From Planctomycetota bacterium (GTDB taxonomy: Bacteria > Planctomycetota > UBA1135 > GCA-002686595), in NCBI GenBank assembly GCA_029259655.1, contig JAJDET010000319.1, forward strand, positions 1-40,148: a stretch of DNA of 40,148 nt. The letters run 5' to 3'. The notes beneath the pieces were generated by a model. The model had not been told where the DNA came from. It ran no database searches and saw nothing but the letters and a program-made list of their open reading frames with translations. The stretch's first letter is position 1. Every line of letters begins with the position of its first letter. Below are positions 30,902 through 40,148 of this stretch, piece by piece. A program made the translations under genes and the position numbers.

Positions 30902-33292
30902 CTAGTCCTGCTCGTCCGGGTCGGGATTGACGATCGTGAACACCTCGTCGTGTAGCTCGAGTCTCGACGCGATCTTCTCGAAGGTCAGGACGGTCCTCCC
31001 CGACGCGGGGTTCTCGATCTCGACACGCATGGCCCGGCGCAGCCCGTCGTGCTCCTCGAACTCCGAGAAAGTGGTCATGACCGGTATGCGAGCAGAGTCC
31101 TCGATCGCGATCCGGTTCACGCGCACGAGGTCTCCGCTCTCGGCGTCGATCCAGTACGTGCGGCTCGGCAGGTGACCCTTCTCGAGTCGAACGACGTGCA
31201 CCGGGCGACCGTCCACGCTGTCGTTGCGCACGACTTCCACCGAATCGAAGCGCTCGCGCCAGTCGCCCTCGACCGCACCGGGCTGCTCGAGCAGAGCCTG
31301 GATCAGCTCGTCTCCCTTCAGTACGTCGAACCCGTGCAGCGGCGTGTACGACCAGGCCTGGTCTCCGTCCGCGACGACATCGATGCGGCCGAACCTCCCG
31401 AAGTCCAGGTGGTTCGCGTACTTGTCGGTTCCCTGGAGATAGACCGTCGCAGAGCCGCGCACGCCCGACTGGGCGACCCAGACCTTGCCGCTGAGCTCGA
31501 CACCGCCGCTTGCTACCATCGCTGCGATGCGCGCTTCCGTCCTGCGCAGGGCGAGCACGTCCTCGAGGCTCGGGAGCTCCGAAGCGGACAGCCTGGTGAA
31601 GAGCTTGTCCCCGGCGTTGCCGTGGTAGATGAACGAGTCGACGTTGCCCCCGGCGTCGACCTCGAAGGTGGCGCCCTGATCCGTGCGCGCCCGGAGCGGA
31701 GCGTGCCCGTCGGGTCCAGGCGTGTGGAACGCCAGGTGGTTCCCCTTGTCCTCCATGGTGAGGCGGCCCCGCTCGACGAAGAGCTTCACGTGCTTCCCGC
31801 CCTCGGCGCGGACGTACGTCCCCACGTACTTCTCGAGCGTCTCGACCGGCACCTCGGGTTGGACCTCGATGCCCTTGCGCGGCACCTCGAAGTGGAACTC
31901 GCCCTGGTGGACGGTCAGCCCGACGACGGCTCCCCCGTCGTCGCGCTGGAAGGAAACCGCCACCCGACGGCTCACGGTCGAGAGCCACATGCCATCGGCG
32001 TCCGGGTGCTCCAGGTCGGACGACTGCTGCCCCGGGATGTCGAGGGCCAGCCGGTCGTCGTCGATCCGGATCTCGAACTCGTCGTCTCTGAACGGCCCGA
32101 AGTTGGCGACGTAGAGCCCGGGGTAGTCGTCGAGCTCGACCTCTTGCCCCACGGCCACGGCGGTCCCGTCGGTCGACTCTTCGAGCAGCGTGTCGAACAC
32201 CAGCTCGAGGGATCCCTGCTGCAACCGAGAGCCGGAGAGGTTCATCAGGAGCACGTAACCCAGACCTTCATCGGGCATGAAGGCGACCTCCGCGCTGAAG
32301 CCGTCGACGTTGCCGCCGTGCTCGACGACCCTGCGTCCGTCGTGATCACGCAGCATCCACCCGAGTCCGTAGGCCACTCTCGCGTCCATCCGGACCTGGG
32401 GTTCCCAGGTCTCGAGGATGCGCTCGGTCGAGAGCAGTCGCTTGCCGTCGATCTCGCCGCGTCCGAGCTGCAGGCGCAGCCACTGCGCCATGTCGAGCAC
32501 GTTGGAGCTCATCGAGCCCGCAGGGCCGATGTTGTCCGTTCGCATCAACTCCAGGGGTACGTGCTCTTCGTCGACCTCGTTCCACCCGTAGCCGCGGGCC
32601 AGGCGCAGATCCTCGCGGGCCTCCCGCACGGAGGTCGTGGTCGCCGTCATCCCGAGCGGCTCGAGGAGACGACCCTCGATCAGCTCGTCCCAGGAGCTCC
32701 CGGCGGCGACACCCGCAGCCATGCCGGCTGCCAGGTAGGTGACGTTGCAGTAGTGGAAGGCGGCCCGGAAGTCGTCCCACGGTTCCGCGCCGGCGGCCGT
32801 GCGCAGCAGATCCTCGCGCGAGAGGTCCGGATTCAGCCACAGGATGGACATGCGCGCGAAGCCGTGCCGGTGGCTGAGCAGGTCGCGCAGCGAGCATTCG
32901 GCGTCCGGGTCGTCGCTCCGCACCTCGAGGTCGAAGTAGGGCAGGTACTCCGTCACCGGGTCGTCCCAGCTCGCCTTGCCCTCGTCGATCAGCATTCCGA
33001 CGAGCGCTGCGGTGAACGCCTTCGTCGTCGACCCGATGCCGTAGATCGTGCCCTCGTAGGCCGGGCGCCTCGCCGCCACGTCCGCCAGGCCGAAACCGCG
33101 CGCCCAGACGATCCGGTCGTTCTCCACCACGGCGATCGACATGCCCGGAACGTGTGCCTTCACGCGTGCCTCCTCGAGGCGTTCCGCCAGCGTCGCGAGC
33201 CGCTGCTCGAGATCCGGCTCGTGACTCGCACCTGCGAGTGCCCCGAACGTCAGGCTGAAGCCGAGGGCGAGGAAGAGGCGCGCTGTGAACAT
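30902..33292 (-). CDS. Serine hydrolase of the beta-lactamase/penicillin-binding fold with C-terminal extension
   Basis: The chosen ATG at 33292 gives 796 residues with a signal peptide (residues 5-22, ending ALAGA); the frame extends upstream only through sequence antisense-like in character, and GGAG lies about eight bases before this ATG. The class C/esterase catalytic motifs are all present: STTK (Ser88, Lys91), YCN (Tyr181, Asn183) and HGG (325-327). The first 400 residues are therefore an active-looking periplasmic peptidase/esterase domain. The next region (about 400-560) contains beta-rich segments resembling domains that follow such hydrolases, and the last 200 residues recall LolA-like lipoprotein-carrier folds (RTYWIDAESGDLVRVNRI). 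It could act on D-Ala peptides, esters or lactones; the substrate is unknown. It is 31 bases downstream of the kinase gene and perhaps co-transcribed. Confidence 0.88.
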   Translation of the reverse strand: MFTARLFLALGFSLTFGALAGASHEPDLEQRLATLAERLEEARVKAHVPGMSIAVVENDRIVWARGFGLADVAARRPAYEGTIYGIGSTTKAFTAALVGMLIDEGKASWDDPVTEYLPYFDLEVRSDDPDAECSLRDLLSHRHGFARMSILWLNPDLSREDLLRTAAGAEPWDDFRAAFHYCNVTYLAAGMAAGVAAGSSWDELIEGRLLEPLGMTATTTSVREAREDLRLARGYGWNEVDEEHVPLELMRTDNIGPAGSMSSNVLDMAQWLRLQLGRGEIDGKRLLSTERILETWEPQVRMDARVAYGLGWMLRDHDGRRVVEHGGNVDGFSAEVAFMPDEGLGYVLLMNLSGSRLQQGSLELVFDTLLEESTDGTAVAVGQEVELDDYPGLYVANFGPFRDDEFEIRIDDDRLALDIPGQQSSDLEHPDADGMWLSTVSRRVAVSFQRDDGGAVVGLTVHQGEFHFEVPRKGIEVQPEVPVETLEKYVGTYVRAEGGKHVKLFVERGRLTMEDKGNHLAFHTPGPDGHAPLRARTDQGATFEVDAGGNVDSFIYHGNAGDKLFTRLSASELPSLEDVLALRRTEARIAAMVASGGVELSGKVWVAQSGVRGSATVYLQGTDKYANHLDFGRFGRIDVVADGDQAWSYTPLHGFDVLKGDELIQALLEQPGAVEGDWRERFDSVEVVRNDSVDGRPVHVVRLEKGHLPSRTYWIDAESGDLVRVNRIAIEDSARIPVMTTFSEFEEHDGLRRAMRVEIENPASGRTVLTFEKIASRLELHDEVFTIVNPDPDEQD

Positions 33293-33323
33293 GGGGACTC
33301 CGATTCCTGGACGACTTGGGATT

Positions 33324-36065
33324 TCAATCGCCCTCGTTCGAGGACGCCGAGCGTTCGAGGAGAGCTTCGACCTCGCGCACGAGCGCGGGGCCGTGCTCGC
33401 CGCCGCTCCCGCCTTCGAGGGCGTCGCGGACGACCGCGAGCTGCTCGCGTGCGACGGCCTCGTCTCCGAGGGCGGCGTGGACGAGCGCGCGGAACGTGTG
33501 AAGGACGGGGGCGACCTTCCTGGCCTCGCGTGCGCGTGAGTCGCCGAGGGACTCCTGGGCCCGGTCCAGGAGCTCGGCGGCCCGGTCGAGCTCGCCCTGC
33601 CGGTAGAGCACGGCACCGAGGGCCACCTGCACGAACGCGTTGTCCGGGTCGTCCAGCCGCGCGAGCTCCATGGCGTCCCGCGCCAGGGCGAAGACCTCGG
33701 GAGCCAGATCGGCGTCGACCGAGACCTTCACCGAGAGCTCGATCAGGTCGCCGCGCAGGGACTGCCGATCTTCCGCGGGGCGCTTCGCGTTCGCGAGGGT
33801 CCGGTATGCGTCCCAGGCGGCATCCAGCGCAGCGACGATCCTGCCGCGCTCGACCATGCGCTCGGCGTAGTAGCGCTGGTTCTTCACCAGGTCGTCCACG
33901 CTCCAGAAGACCCGCGCGAACCGGATCATCTCGCTCAGGAGCTCGTCCGTCTCGCGCACGCTCTCCGGATCCTCACGCCCCCGGACGAGCTGGAACACGA
34001 GCTCGAGTGCGACCACATGGTAGAACCCCGACGCATCCTGACCGGCCCGGTAGCGCTCCAGCGCTTCGCGCAAATAGGGTTCCGATGCCTCGAGATCGCC
34101 CTCCTGGAACAGGATCCTCCCGTAGCCCAAGGCCGCCATCGCGAGAACGGGGCTGTCGTCCGGGAAGAACCCGTTCGCCTCCGCGTAGAGCGCGCGCAGC
34201 GTCTCACGTGTGTCCGCCGTCGGAATGTTGAGCTGAACCGCAGCGCGCATCTCTAGCGTCGCGATGATGCGAGCGTGCGCCGGAGTCGGACTCGCGCGAA
34301 GGGCTGCGAGAGACTCCTCGAGCAACTCGTCCGCTGCCGCGAACTCCCCGCGATCGCGGAGAAGCTCCGCCAAAGCGATTCGCGCGTCGTGGCTCGCGGG
34401 ACCCGATGCGTCCGGGCTGCTCGCTCGGATGGCCAGCGATTGCCGGAGCGCGGTCTCGGCCTCCAGGTAGTCCCCCTGCGCGCGCAGGAAGGTCCCGAGG
34501 CGAGCGAGGGCGGCGGCCGTGTTCGGGTGTCTTTCACCGTGGACGTCCTTCCAGACCCCGAGCGATTCGCGACCCAGCTCGCTCGCTGCGTCGAAGTCCC
34601 CGGCGTCGTGCAGCCGTAGCGCGAGCGTGTCCAGCACGGCGGCGTAGGTGGCATGCTCCTCGCCGAACACCTCGCGGACCGTCGCGAGCACGCTCTCCAC
34701 GTCACCCTGGGCCGCGGCGCGCGCCGGATCGGTCATGGCCAGGACGTCTTGCAGCGAATCGCTGATTGCGCCCGAGCGCCGTGCCTGTGCGCTTGCACTC
34801 AGGAAACCCGCGGTCGTGCCCGCCAGTCCCAGGGCAATGACGAGAACGAGGAGCAACACCGCTGCAACGGTCTTCCGGTTGCGGTGCGCGAACTTCCTGG
34901 CGCGGTACACGACGCTCGGCGGACCCGCCTCGACCGGACGATCCTCGAGGTGGCGCAGGACGTCCTCGGCGAATGCGGACGCGCTGTCGTATCGCCGCGT
35001 GCGGTCCTTCTCGAGCGCCTTCATCACGATCCAGTCCAGATCGCCGCGGAAGAGGCGCGTGAGGGAGCCGGCGTCGGTGCTCCGGTGGAGTGCGATCCGA
35101 TCTCCATCCGCTCCGAGCCTGCTGATCCGCGTGGAGGGAGCCTGGGGCTGGTCCTCGCGGATCATTCGAGTCATCTCCTCGAAGCCGGCGGTGCGCAGGT
35201 CGGTGGGGTCGACTGGCGTGGTGCCGGTCAAGAGCTGGTAGAGGAGCACGCCCAGCGCGTAGATGTCGCTGCGCGTGTCGACGTCGAGCCCGCTCATCTC
35301 CGCCTGCTCGGGCGACATGTACTCGGGCGTCCCGATGAACTGATGGAACTCGGTGAAGAGCGTGCGCTCGGTCAGCCTCTGGTTCGTGGCCTTGGCCACC
35401 CCGAAGTCGATGATCTTCGGAACGGGCGTTCCGTCGTGGGATGTGACCAGCACGTTGGTCGGCTTGAGGTCACGGTGGATGATGCCCTTCTGGTGAGCGT
35501 GCTGGACCGCGCGGCAGACGTCGACGAACAGTCCGAGCCGCTCGTCCGTGGCGAGCTTGTGCGTGTCGCAGTACTCGCTGATCGGAACGCCGCGCACGAG
35601 CTCCATCACGAAGTAAGGACGGCCGGCGTCGGTCGAGCCGGCGTCGAGCACGCGCGCGATGTTCGCGTGGTCCATCAGCGCCAGCGCCTGCCGCTCGGCC
35701 TCGAACCTGGCGATCACCTGCTTGGTGTCCATGCCGAGCTTGATGACCTTCACCGCGACCATGCGCCGCACGGGCTTCTCCTGCTCGGCCATGTAGACGA
35801 CGCCCATGCCGCCCTCGCCGATCTCCTGCAGGAGCTTGTAGTTGCCGATCCTGGCGCCCGGCTCCTCCCTCGAGACCGAGACCGCGGGGTCTTCCAGGAA
35901 GCCGGTGGCCTCGTCGTGGGACGCGAGCAGCGCCTCGACCCGCGAGCGGAGCTCCGCGTCGTCGCCGCAGGCGCCGTCGAGGTAGGCCTGACGCTCCGCG
36001 CCGGGCTCGCGGTTCCTGCAGGCCTCGAACAGAGCTTCGAGCGTGGGGCGGGACTCGTTCTGCAT
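33324..36065 (-). CDS. Ser/Thr protein kinase, transmembrane, with C-terminal TPR array (second copy)
   Basis: This 913-residue protein has the layout of the kinase at 23212-26007: a helical N-terminal domain (1-60); a kinase domain (75-370) with [13 protein letters not shown] (82-94), Lys106, HRDLKPTN (197-204) and DFG (220-222); a transmembrane helix (400-422); and a TPR-rich outer part to the end. The kinase domain has features of the class linked to ECF factors ([22 protein letters not shown]). It is preceded by an ECF sigma gene on the same strand with a 72-base gap instead of an overlap. The two kinases are clearly different, so this is not a local duplication. A role as regulator of the adjacent sigma factor, sensing through the TPR part, is inferred. 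Confidence 0.93.
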   Translation of the reverse strand: MQNESRPTLEALFEACRNREPGAERQAYLDGACGDDAELRSRVEALLASHDEATGFLEDPAVSVSREEPGARIGNYKLLQEIGEGGMGVVYMAEQEKPVRRMVAVKVIKLGMDTKQVIARFEAERQALALMDHANIARVLDAGSTDAGRPYFVMELVRGVPISEYCDTHKLATDERLGLFVDVCRAVQHAHQKGIIHRDLKPTNVLVTSHDGTPVPKIIDFGVAKATNQRLTERTLFTEFHQFIGTPEYMSPEQAEMSGLDVDTRSDIYALGVLLYQLLTGTTPVDPTDLRTAGFEEMTRMIREDQPQAPSTRISRLGADGDRIALHRSTDAGSLTRLFRGDLDWIVMKALEKDRTRRYDSASAFAEDVLRHLEDRPVEAGPPSVVYRARKFAHRNRKTVAAVLLLVLVIALGLAGTTAGFLSASAQARRSGAISDSLQDVLAMTDPARAAAQGDVESVLATVREVFGEEHATYAAVLDTLALRLHDAGDFDAASELGRESLGVWKDVHGERHPNTAAALARLGTFLRAQGDYLEAETALRQSLAIRASSPDASGPASHDARIALAELLRDRGEFAAADELLEESLAALRASPTPAHARIIATLEMRAAVQLNIPTADTRETLRALYAEANGFFPDDSPVLAMAALGYGRILFQEGDLEASEPYLREALERYRAGQDASGFYHVVALELVFQLVRGREDPESVRETDELLSEMIRFARVFWSVDDLVKNQRYYAERMVERGRIVAALDAAWDAYRTLANAKRPAEDRQSLRGDLIELSVKVSVDADLAPEVFALARDAMELARLDDPDNAFVQVALGAVLYRQGELDRAAELLDRAQESLGDSRAREARKVAPVLHTFRALVHAALGDEAVAREQLAVVRDALEGGSGGEHGPALVREVEALLERSASSNEGD

Positions 36066-36137
36066 GGGGGCAGCCTACGTGCTGCACAGGGCCCTGCGCC
36101 GGGTGGGGCCCGGGGGCCTCAGGGAATCCCGGAGAAG

Positions 36138-36701
36138 TCAGCGCTCGCCGCCGCCGCGCACCTCGTGGTGCAGGAAAGCGCGGGCGTAGGCCCAGTGGCG
36201 GTCGGCGGTCGCGGGCGAGATGCCGAGCGTCCTGGACGCCTGGTCGAGGGTCAGGCCCGCGAAGAAGCGCAGCTTGACGAGCTCTGCCTTCGCCGGGTCC
36301 TCGGCCGTGAGCTTCGCCAGTGCCTCGTCCAGGGCCAGGAGGTCGACCGTGGCCAGCGGCTCGTCGGTCTCGACGTCCTCGAGCTCGACCCTGTCCCGGT
36401 CACCGCCGCGCTTGAGCCGCGCCTTGTGGCGCGCGCGCTCGATCAGGATGCGTCGCATCGCCTCCGCACAGGCGCCGAAGAAGTAGCGCCGGCTCTTCCA
36501 GTCGCGCCGGTCGTCGCCCGCCAGCCGCAGCCAGGCCTCGTGGACCAGCGCGGTGGGCTGGAGCGTGTGCCCCGGAGCTTCCTTCGCCAGCTTGGCCGCG
36601 GCCAGCATGCGGAGCTCCGAGTAGACGACCTCGAGCAGACGTTCGGCGGCGTGTTCGTCGCCCCGGGCGAGCTGGTCGAGGAAGTTCGTGATCTCCGACA
36701 T
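36138..36701 (-). CDS. ECF-type sigma factor, kinase-linked class (second copy)
   Basis: The 187 residues from ATG 36701 contain region 2 with the signature GHTLQPTALVHEAWLRL and region 4 with LTLDQASRTLGISPATADRHW. The class is the same as at 26004-26585, the one usually paired with a Ser/Thr kinase. The frame could start upstream (ATG 36737 or earlier), but the chosen start matches family length. The kinase follows on the same strand, 72 bases on. It is divergent from the spermidine-synthase-like gene, and the start regions lie within 80 bases, so the promoters must overlap. Confidence 0.92.
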   Translation of the reverse strand: MSEITNFLDQLARGDEHAAERLLEVVYSELRMLAAAKLAKEAPGHTLQPTALVHEAWLRLAGDDRRDWKSRRYFFGACAEAMRRILIERARHKARLKRGGDRDRVELEDVETDEPLATVDLLALDEALAKLTAEDPAKAELVKLRFFAGLTLDQASRTLGISPATADRHWAYARAFLHHEVRGGGER

Positions 36702-36777
36702 GGGACGACGTCCAGCGTACTCGCGCAGGATCGTCGGCATTGGACAATCTCGACCGAGTCTGCTGAACTCCCGCTCC

Positions 36778-39700
36778 GTGGGCCGGATCCTCTCCATCGC
36801 CGCGCTCTTGTTCGGGAGCGGCATGTGCGCGCTCGTCTACCAGACGGTGTGGTTGCGCAGCCTGCGCCTGATCTTCGGGTCGTCGACGCCGGCGACGGGC
36901 GCCGTGCTCGCGATCTTCATGGGGGGGCTCGGGCTCGGCGCCCTGCGACTGGGCCGGAACGCGCAGGCGAGCGCGAACCCGCTGCGCCTGTACGCGCTCC
37001 TCGAGGCCGGCATCTCCATCGCGGCCGCGATCACGCCCTTCCTCTTGTACGGGGTGGGCTCGCTCTACATCGCGGCGGGCGGCGCCCAGCTGGGCGGTCC
37101 GGCGTCGACGGCGGTGCGCCTGCTCCTCGCGACCTGCGTGATCGGCGTTCCCGTGTTCCTGATGGGGGGCACACTGCCTGCGGCCGGTCGAGCCGTCACC
37201 GGGGCGACGGACCTGGGACGCAAGGGGCTGGCGCTCCTGTACGGGGTCAACACCCTGGGGGCGGTGGCCGGCGCGCTCCTGTCCACGTTCGTGATGTTCG
37301 AGGCCTTCGGGACGCGGACGACGCTTTGGCTGGCGTGCGCGCTCAACGTCGGCGTCGTGTTGCTCGCGCTGAAGATGTCGAAGAGCGTCGGGACGCCTGC
37401 GGCGGCCGAGGCGCCGCCCGAGCCGCCGGACGGTTCCACGCCAGCCGCGACACCGCGCAGCGGTCTCCTGCTCACGGCCGCGGGGGTCAGCGGGTTCTCG
37501 TTCCTGCTGGCCGAGCTCGTGTGGTACCGCATGGCGGCGCCGATCCTCGGCGGCTCGACGTACACCTTCGGTCTGGTGCTCGCCGTCGCGCTCCTGGGGG
37601 TCGGACTGGGCGGCGTTCTGTACTCCTGGCTCGGACCGAGCCGGCCGACCGAGGGACGCTTCGCGCTCACCTGCGCACTGATGACGGTGACACTCCTGGC
37701 GCCGCTCGCACTGGGCGACGACCTGGCGCTCCTTGCGCACCACCTTCGGGAAGCCGGCCAGCGCAGCTTTCCGATGATGGTGCTGGGGTGGAGCGTGGTG
37801 ACCGCGATCCTCGTGCTGCCGACGGCGCTGGTCGCCGGCTATCAGTTCCCGCTCCTGCTCGCGCTCAAGGGGCGCGGGACGGAGAACGTCGCGACGGACG
37901 TGGGACAGCTCTACGGGGCGAACACGCTGGGCGCGATCCTCGGCTCGCTGGCGGGAGGGTTCGGCCTCCTGCCCATGCTCGGTGCCCCGGGGGCGTGGAC
38001 GCTGGCCGCGCTCCTGTTCGTCCCCGTCACTCTGGCCTTCGCGCACCACGCATGGCCCCGCGAGCGCGGGCGCGTGATCGGGGCGCTCGTCGTCGCCGCG
38101 CTCGGACTCTTGCTGCTCCTCGCCCCGGGTCCCTCGGCCATCTGGCGGCACACGGCGATCGGCGCGGGCCGCGCCGGGTTGAGCCAGCCGTCGTGGAACG
38201 CGCAGCGCGAGGCCCTCAACGCGAAGCAGCGCTGGATCTTCGGCGAGACCGAGGGCCGCGAGAGCTCGCTCGGCTTCGGCAGCGACGGGCTGACGCTGGT
38301 CGTCAACGGCAAGAGCGACGGCAGCGCCACCAAGGACGCGTCGACCATGATCCTCCTGGCGCTGATCGGCGCGATCCTGCACCCCGACCCCGAGTCGGCG
38401 TTCGTGATCGGGCTGGGCACGGGACAGACCGCGGGCTGGTCGGCCGCGGTGCCCACGATGAAGCGCGTGGACTGCGTCGAGCTGGAGCCCGAAGTGGCCG
38501 AGTTCGCGCGCCTGTGCCGGCTGACGAACTTCGACGTGATGGACCACCCGAAGGTGACGCACGTCTTCGGTGACGGACGCGAGGCGCTACAGGTCGCGAG
38601 GCACGAGTACGACCTGATCGCATCCGAGCCCTCCAACCCGTTCCGCGCGGGGCTCGCCAGCTTCTACACGACGGACTTCTACCGCCACGCGAAGGACCGG
38701 CTCGGCGAGAACGGCCTGTTCCTCCAGTGGCTGCAGAGCTACGAGGTCGACACGACGACGGTGCAGATCGTGGTCACGACCCTGCGCAGCGTGTTCCCCT
38801 ACGTCTCGGTCTGGATGGTGAACCCCCGCGGGGACCTGCTCCTGGTCGGGTCCGCGGAGCCGCAGGTGATTTCCGTCGATCAGGTCAGAGAGCGCTTGCA
38901 CAGCGAACCGTACCGCACGGCGTTCGGCCGCATCGCCGGCATCCACGACGTGGAGGGCTTCCTCGCGCTCCACCTCGCGAACCCGAAGCTCGCGGACTCC
39001 TTCCTGGCGGTGGCGGACGACTCGGTCATCAACACCGATGACCGCACGCTGCTCGAGTACCGCTTCGCGCGCTCGGTGGGGAAGCCGAACCGCGTGAGTC
39101 CGCTCGACGTCTTGCAGGCCGCCTACGAGGTCGGCGCGCACTCTCCGGCGATCCGGGGCGAGTCGACGGTCGACGGCGCCCGCGTGCAGCTCCTGCGCGT
39201 GCGCCCCTGGCAGGCGGCGGAGATGACGCTCCCCCAGATCGCCGTCGACGAGGCCGACGCCGATCGCATGGCCATGTGGTCCGCCGCGAGCTCCGGCGAC
39301 GTGGGCGGCGCCATGCAGCTCATGCAGACGCTCCCGCCCCCGCCTGCACACGACGTGTTCGAGCGCATGTTGTGGGCGCGGATCCGGCTGTGGGGGCAGG
39401 GGCAGCGCAAGTCGACGCTCGAGGAGCGGGAGGCACTCGCCGACGAGCTCGAGCTCCTCGAGTCGCAGGGCTTCGCCACCGACGCGGCCTGGTTGCGACT
39501 GCAGGCCCGAACGCTCGACGGTCTCGACGACACGATCCTCGTCGAGCAGGCTCGCGCCGCGTTCGAGGCGACGCGCAGGGATCCCTGGGTGCGGCAGGGC
39601 CTCGTCGCCACGACGCTCGCGAACCTCGCGGCCGGACTGGAGGATCGCGAGACGGCCTCGGCCGTGGCGCGGGCGCTGCTCGAAGCTCCGTTCGCGGTGG

Positions 39701-39948
39701 AGATGGCGGAGACCTACCGGCGCTACACCGCGGCCCAGCTCGCGTTCCGCGCGGGCGACTTCCAGACCGCTGCGCGCGCGTTCGAGCTGGACGAGCCCCA
39801 CCCGCGCTGGGCGCGCGCCGACCTCGAGGCCCGCGCCCTCACTTACCAGCAGGCACGCCCGCGGCTGGCCGAGCAGGCGCACGCCGATCTCGCGGAGTTC
39901 CTCGCGCACGACACGCCACCCTTGGTCGAGCTCTTGAAGCGCCGCTAG
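36778..39948 (+). CDS. Fused multi-spanning membrane protein / spermidine-synthase-like protein with helical tail
   Basis: From GTG 36778 the protein has 1056 residues. About ten hydrophobic helices (residues 5-480) resemble the transporter-like part of fused MFS/spermidine-synthase proteins ([14 protein letters not shown] near the start). A SAM-binding Rossmann fold follows, with [11 protein letters not shown] (about 542-552), VELEPEVAE and a GDGRE motif. The segment corresponding to the aminopropyltransferase active site reads SEPSNP (about 615-620) instead of the D-S/T-x-D-P of SpeE, so genuine spermidine synthesis is doubtful. The last 300 residues are Ala/Leu/Glu-rich helices, TPR-like. 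GTG 36688, preceded by GAGGAAG, is an alternative start that would overlap the divergent sigma gene; the chosen start fits the family's N-terminus better. A hairpin terminator candidate follows the stop codon. Confidence 0.85.
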   Translation: MGRILSIAALLFGSGMCALVYQTVWLRSLRLIFGSSTPATGAVLAIFMGGLGLGALRLGRNAQASANPLRLYALLEAGISIAAAITPFLLYGVGSLYIAAGGAQLGGPASTAVRLLLATCVIGVPVFLMGGTLPAAGRAVTGATDLGRKGLALLYGVNTLGAVAGALLSTFVMFEAFGTRTTLWLACALNVGVVLLALKMSKSVGTPAAAEAPPEPPDGSTPAATPRSGLLLTAAGVSGFSFLLAELVWYRMAAPILGGSTYTFGLVLAVALLGVGLGGVLYSWLGPSRPTEGRFALTCALMTVTLLAPLALGDDLALLAHHLREAGQRSFPMMVLGWSVVTAILVLPTALVAGYQFPLLLALKGRGTENVATDVGQLYGANTLGAILGSLAGGFGLLPMLGAPGAWTLAALLFVPVTLAFAHHAWPRERGRVIGALVVAALGLLLLLAPGPSAIWRHTAIGAGRAGLSQPSWNAQREALNAKQRWIFGETEGRESSLGFGSDGLTLVVNGKSDGSATKDASTMILLALIGAILHPDPESAFVIGLGTGQTAGWSAAVPTMKRVDCVELEPEVAEFARLCRLTNFDVMDHPKVTHVFGDGREALQVARHEYDLIASEPSNPFRAGLASFYTTDFYRHAKDRLGENGLFLQWLQSYEVDTTTVQIVVTTLRSVFPYVSVWMVNPRGDLLLVGSAEPQVISVDQVRERLHSEPYRTAFGRIAGIHDVEGFLALHLANPKLADSFLAVADDSVINTDDRTLLEYRFARSVGKPNRVSPLDVLQAAYEVGAHSPAIRGESTVDGARVQLLRVRPWQAAEMTLPQIAVDEADADRMAMWSAASSGDVGGAMQLMQTLPPPPAHDVFERMLWARIRLWGQGQRKSTLEEREALADELELLESQGFATDAAWLRLQARTLDGLDDTILVEQARAAFEATRRDPWVRQGLVATTLANLAAGLEDRETASAVARALLEAPFAVEMAETYRRYTAAQLAFRAGDFQTAARAFELDEPHPRWARADLEARALTYQQARPRLAEQAHADLAEFLAHDTPPLVELLKRR

Positions 39949-39969
39949 GGAGCTCACCGCCGTGGAGCG

Positions 39970-39989
39970 ACCGCGGGGATCCCCGTGGT
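39970..39989 (+). terminator. Palindrome after the spermidine-synthase-like gene
   Basis: ACCGCGGGGA (39970-39979) and TCCCCGTGGT (39980-39989) are inverted with one G-T mismatch, giving an RNA hairpin of eight pairs with a GAUC loop. It lies 22 bases after the stop codon of the spermidine-synthase-like gene and 68 bases before the next ATG. No T tract. Confidence 0.4.
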
Positions 39990-40057
39990 CCCGTGCGGGA
40001 GCCTGCGGTATCGTCCCGCTCTTCCTCGATCGCGTTCGAACCACCCCCGGAGCCTTC

Positions 40058-40148
40058 ATGAAGTGCCACGAAGTCGACTACGAGATCCACGGTGACGACA
40101 TGCAGCTGGTCGAGGTCGAGCTCGACCCGGGCGAAGTGGTCATCGCCG
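40058..40148 (+). CDS. AIM24-family protein, 5' end only
   Basis: Thirty codons are present from ATG 40058 to the window edge, with GGAG just upstream. The beginning, [20 protein letters not shown], matches the N-terminus typical of the AIM24/TIGR00266 family (beta-rich proteins of unknown biochemical role, related to a mitochondrial biogenesis factor). [10 protein letters not shown] continues the pattern. The gene is cut by the window edge. Confidence 0.75.
   Translation, partial: MKCHEVDYEIHGDDMQLVEVELDPGEVVIA

Noticed and set aside
30598..30905. Short open frames within the repeat cluster as small protein genes
   Set aside because: They exist on both strands and in several frames simply because the repeats are GC-rich; no ribosome-binding site or conserved start is visible.
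31049..38573. Long plus-strand open frames (about 1,060 and 1,306 codons) across the serine hydrolase, kinase and sigma genes
   Set aside because: They are shadows of the minus-strand genes and of the spermidine-synthase-like gene, without domains, signal peptides or start-site support.
1..40148. tRNA, rRNA, insertion sequence, integrase or toxin-antitoxin genes
   Set aside because: No cloverleaf, transposase motif or small toxin-like gene pair was recognised by eye on either strand; a dedicated tRNA or IS search could still find a weak one.

Overview
The window is about 40 kb of very GC-rich DNA with dense, long genes on both strands. It suggests a member of the Planctomycetota, perhaps one of the high-GC lineages outside the Pirellulales. 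The reasons are the combination of sulfatases, ECF sigma factors of the type paired with Ser/Thr kinases that carry TPR tails, an ECF sigma factor fused to a membrane segment and carboxypeptidase-regulatory-like domains, many lipoproteins, FG-GAP and beta-propeller secreted proteins, and several membrane-anchored SGNH hydrolases. The placement is an inference from gene content; no rRNA or tRNA gene was seen.

Layout. 1-2206: the 3' part of an SGNH hydrolase gene converges on a secreted parallel-beta-helix protein. 2427-8176 (plus strand): a single-haem CxxCH protein, formate-tetrahydrofolate ligase (fhs), an alpha/beta hydrolase and a sulfatase-like lipoprotein with Thr at the nucleophile position. 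8180-17848 (minus strand): a canonical Cys-type sulfatase; an ECF-sigma/transmembrane/carboxypeptidase-regulatory fusion preceded by a second copy of the beta-helix protein; then, read leftward, an FG-GAP lipoprotein, an SGNH hydrolase and a metallophosphoesterase. 17981-19666: an SGNH hydrolase with TPRs, facing a carboxypeptidase-regulatory-like protein (19670-22107) split by a one-base frameshift. 22181-23149: a small membrane protein and a GbsR/MarR-type regulator with a candidate operator upstream. 23212-26585: an ECF sigma factor and Ser/Thr kinase-TPR pair overlapping by ATGA. 26703-30554: a beta-propeller lipoprotein and an orphan PAS histidine kinase. 30584-30890: three near-identical copies of a palindrome-containing repeat. 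30902-36701: a serine beta-lactamase-fold hydrolase and a second ECF/Ser-Thr kinase-TPR pair. 36778-39948: a fused membrane/spermidine-synthase-like protein. 40058-40148: the start of an AIM24-family gene.

There is one clear central-metabolism enzyme (fhs). The rest is accessory cell-surface and signalling equipment: exported hydrolases, display or adhesion-type repeat proteins, and several one- or two-gene signalling modules (ECF/kinase twice, the membrane-tethered ECF fusion, the GbsR pair and the orphan histidine kinase). No phage, IS element, integron, toxin-antitoxin or CRISPR system was recognised. The least explained items are the ECF fusion operon with its duplicated beta-helix partner, the intergenic repeat cluster, and the candidate operator at the GbsR pair.
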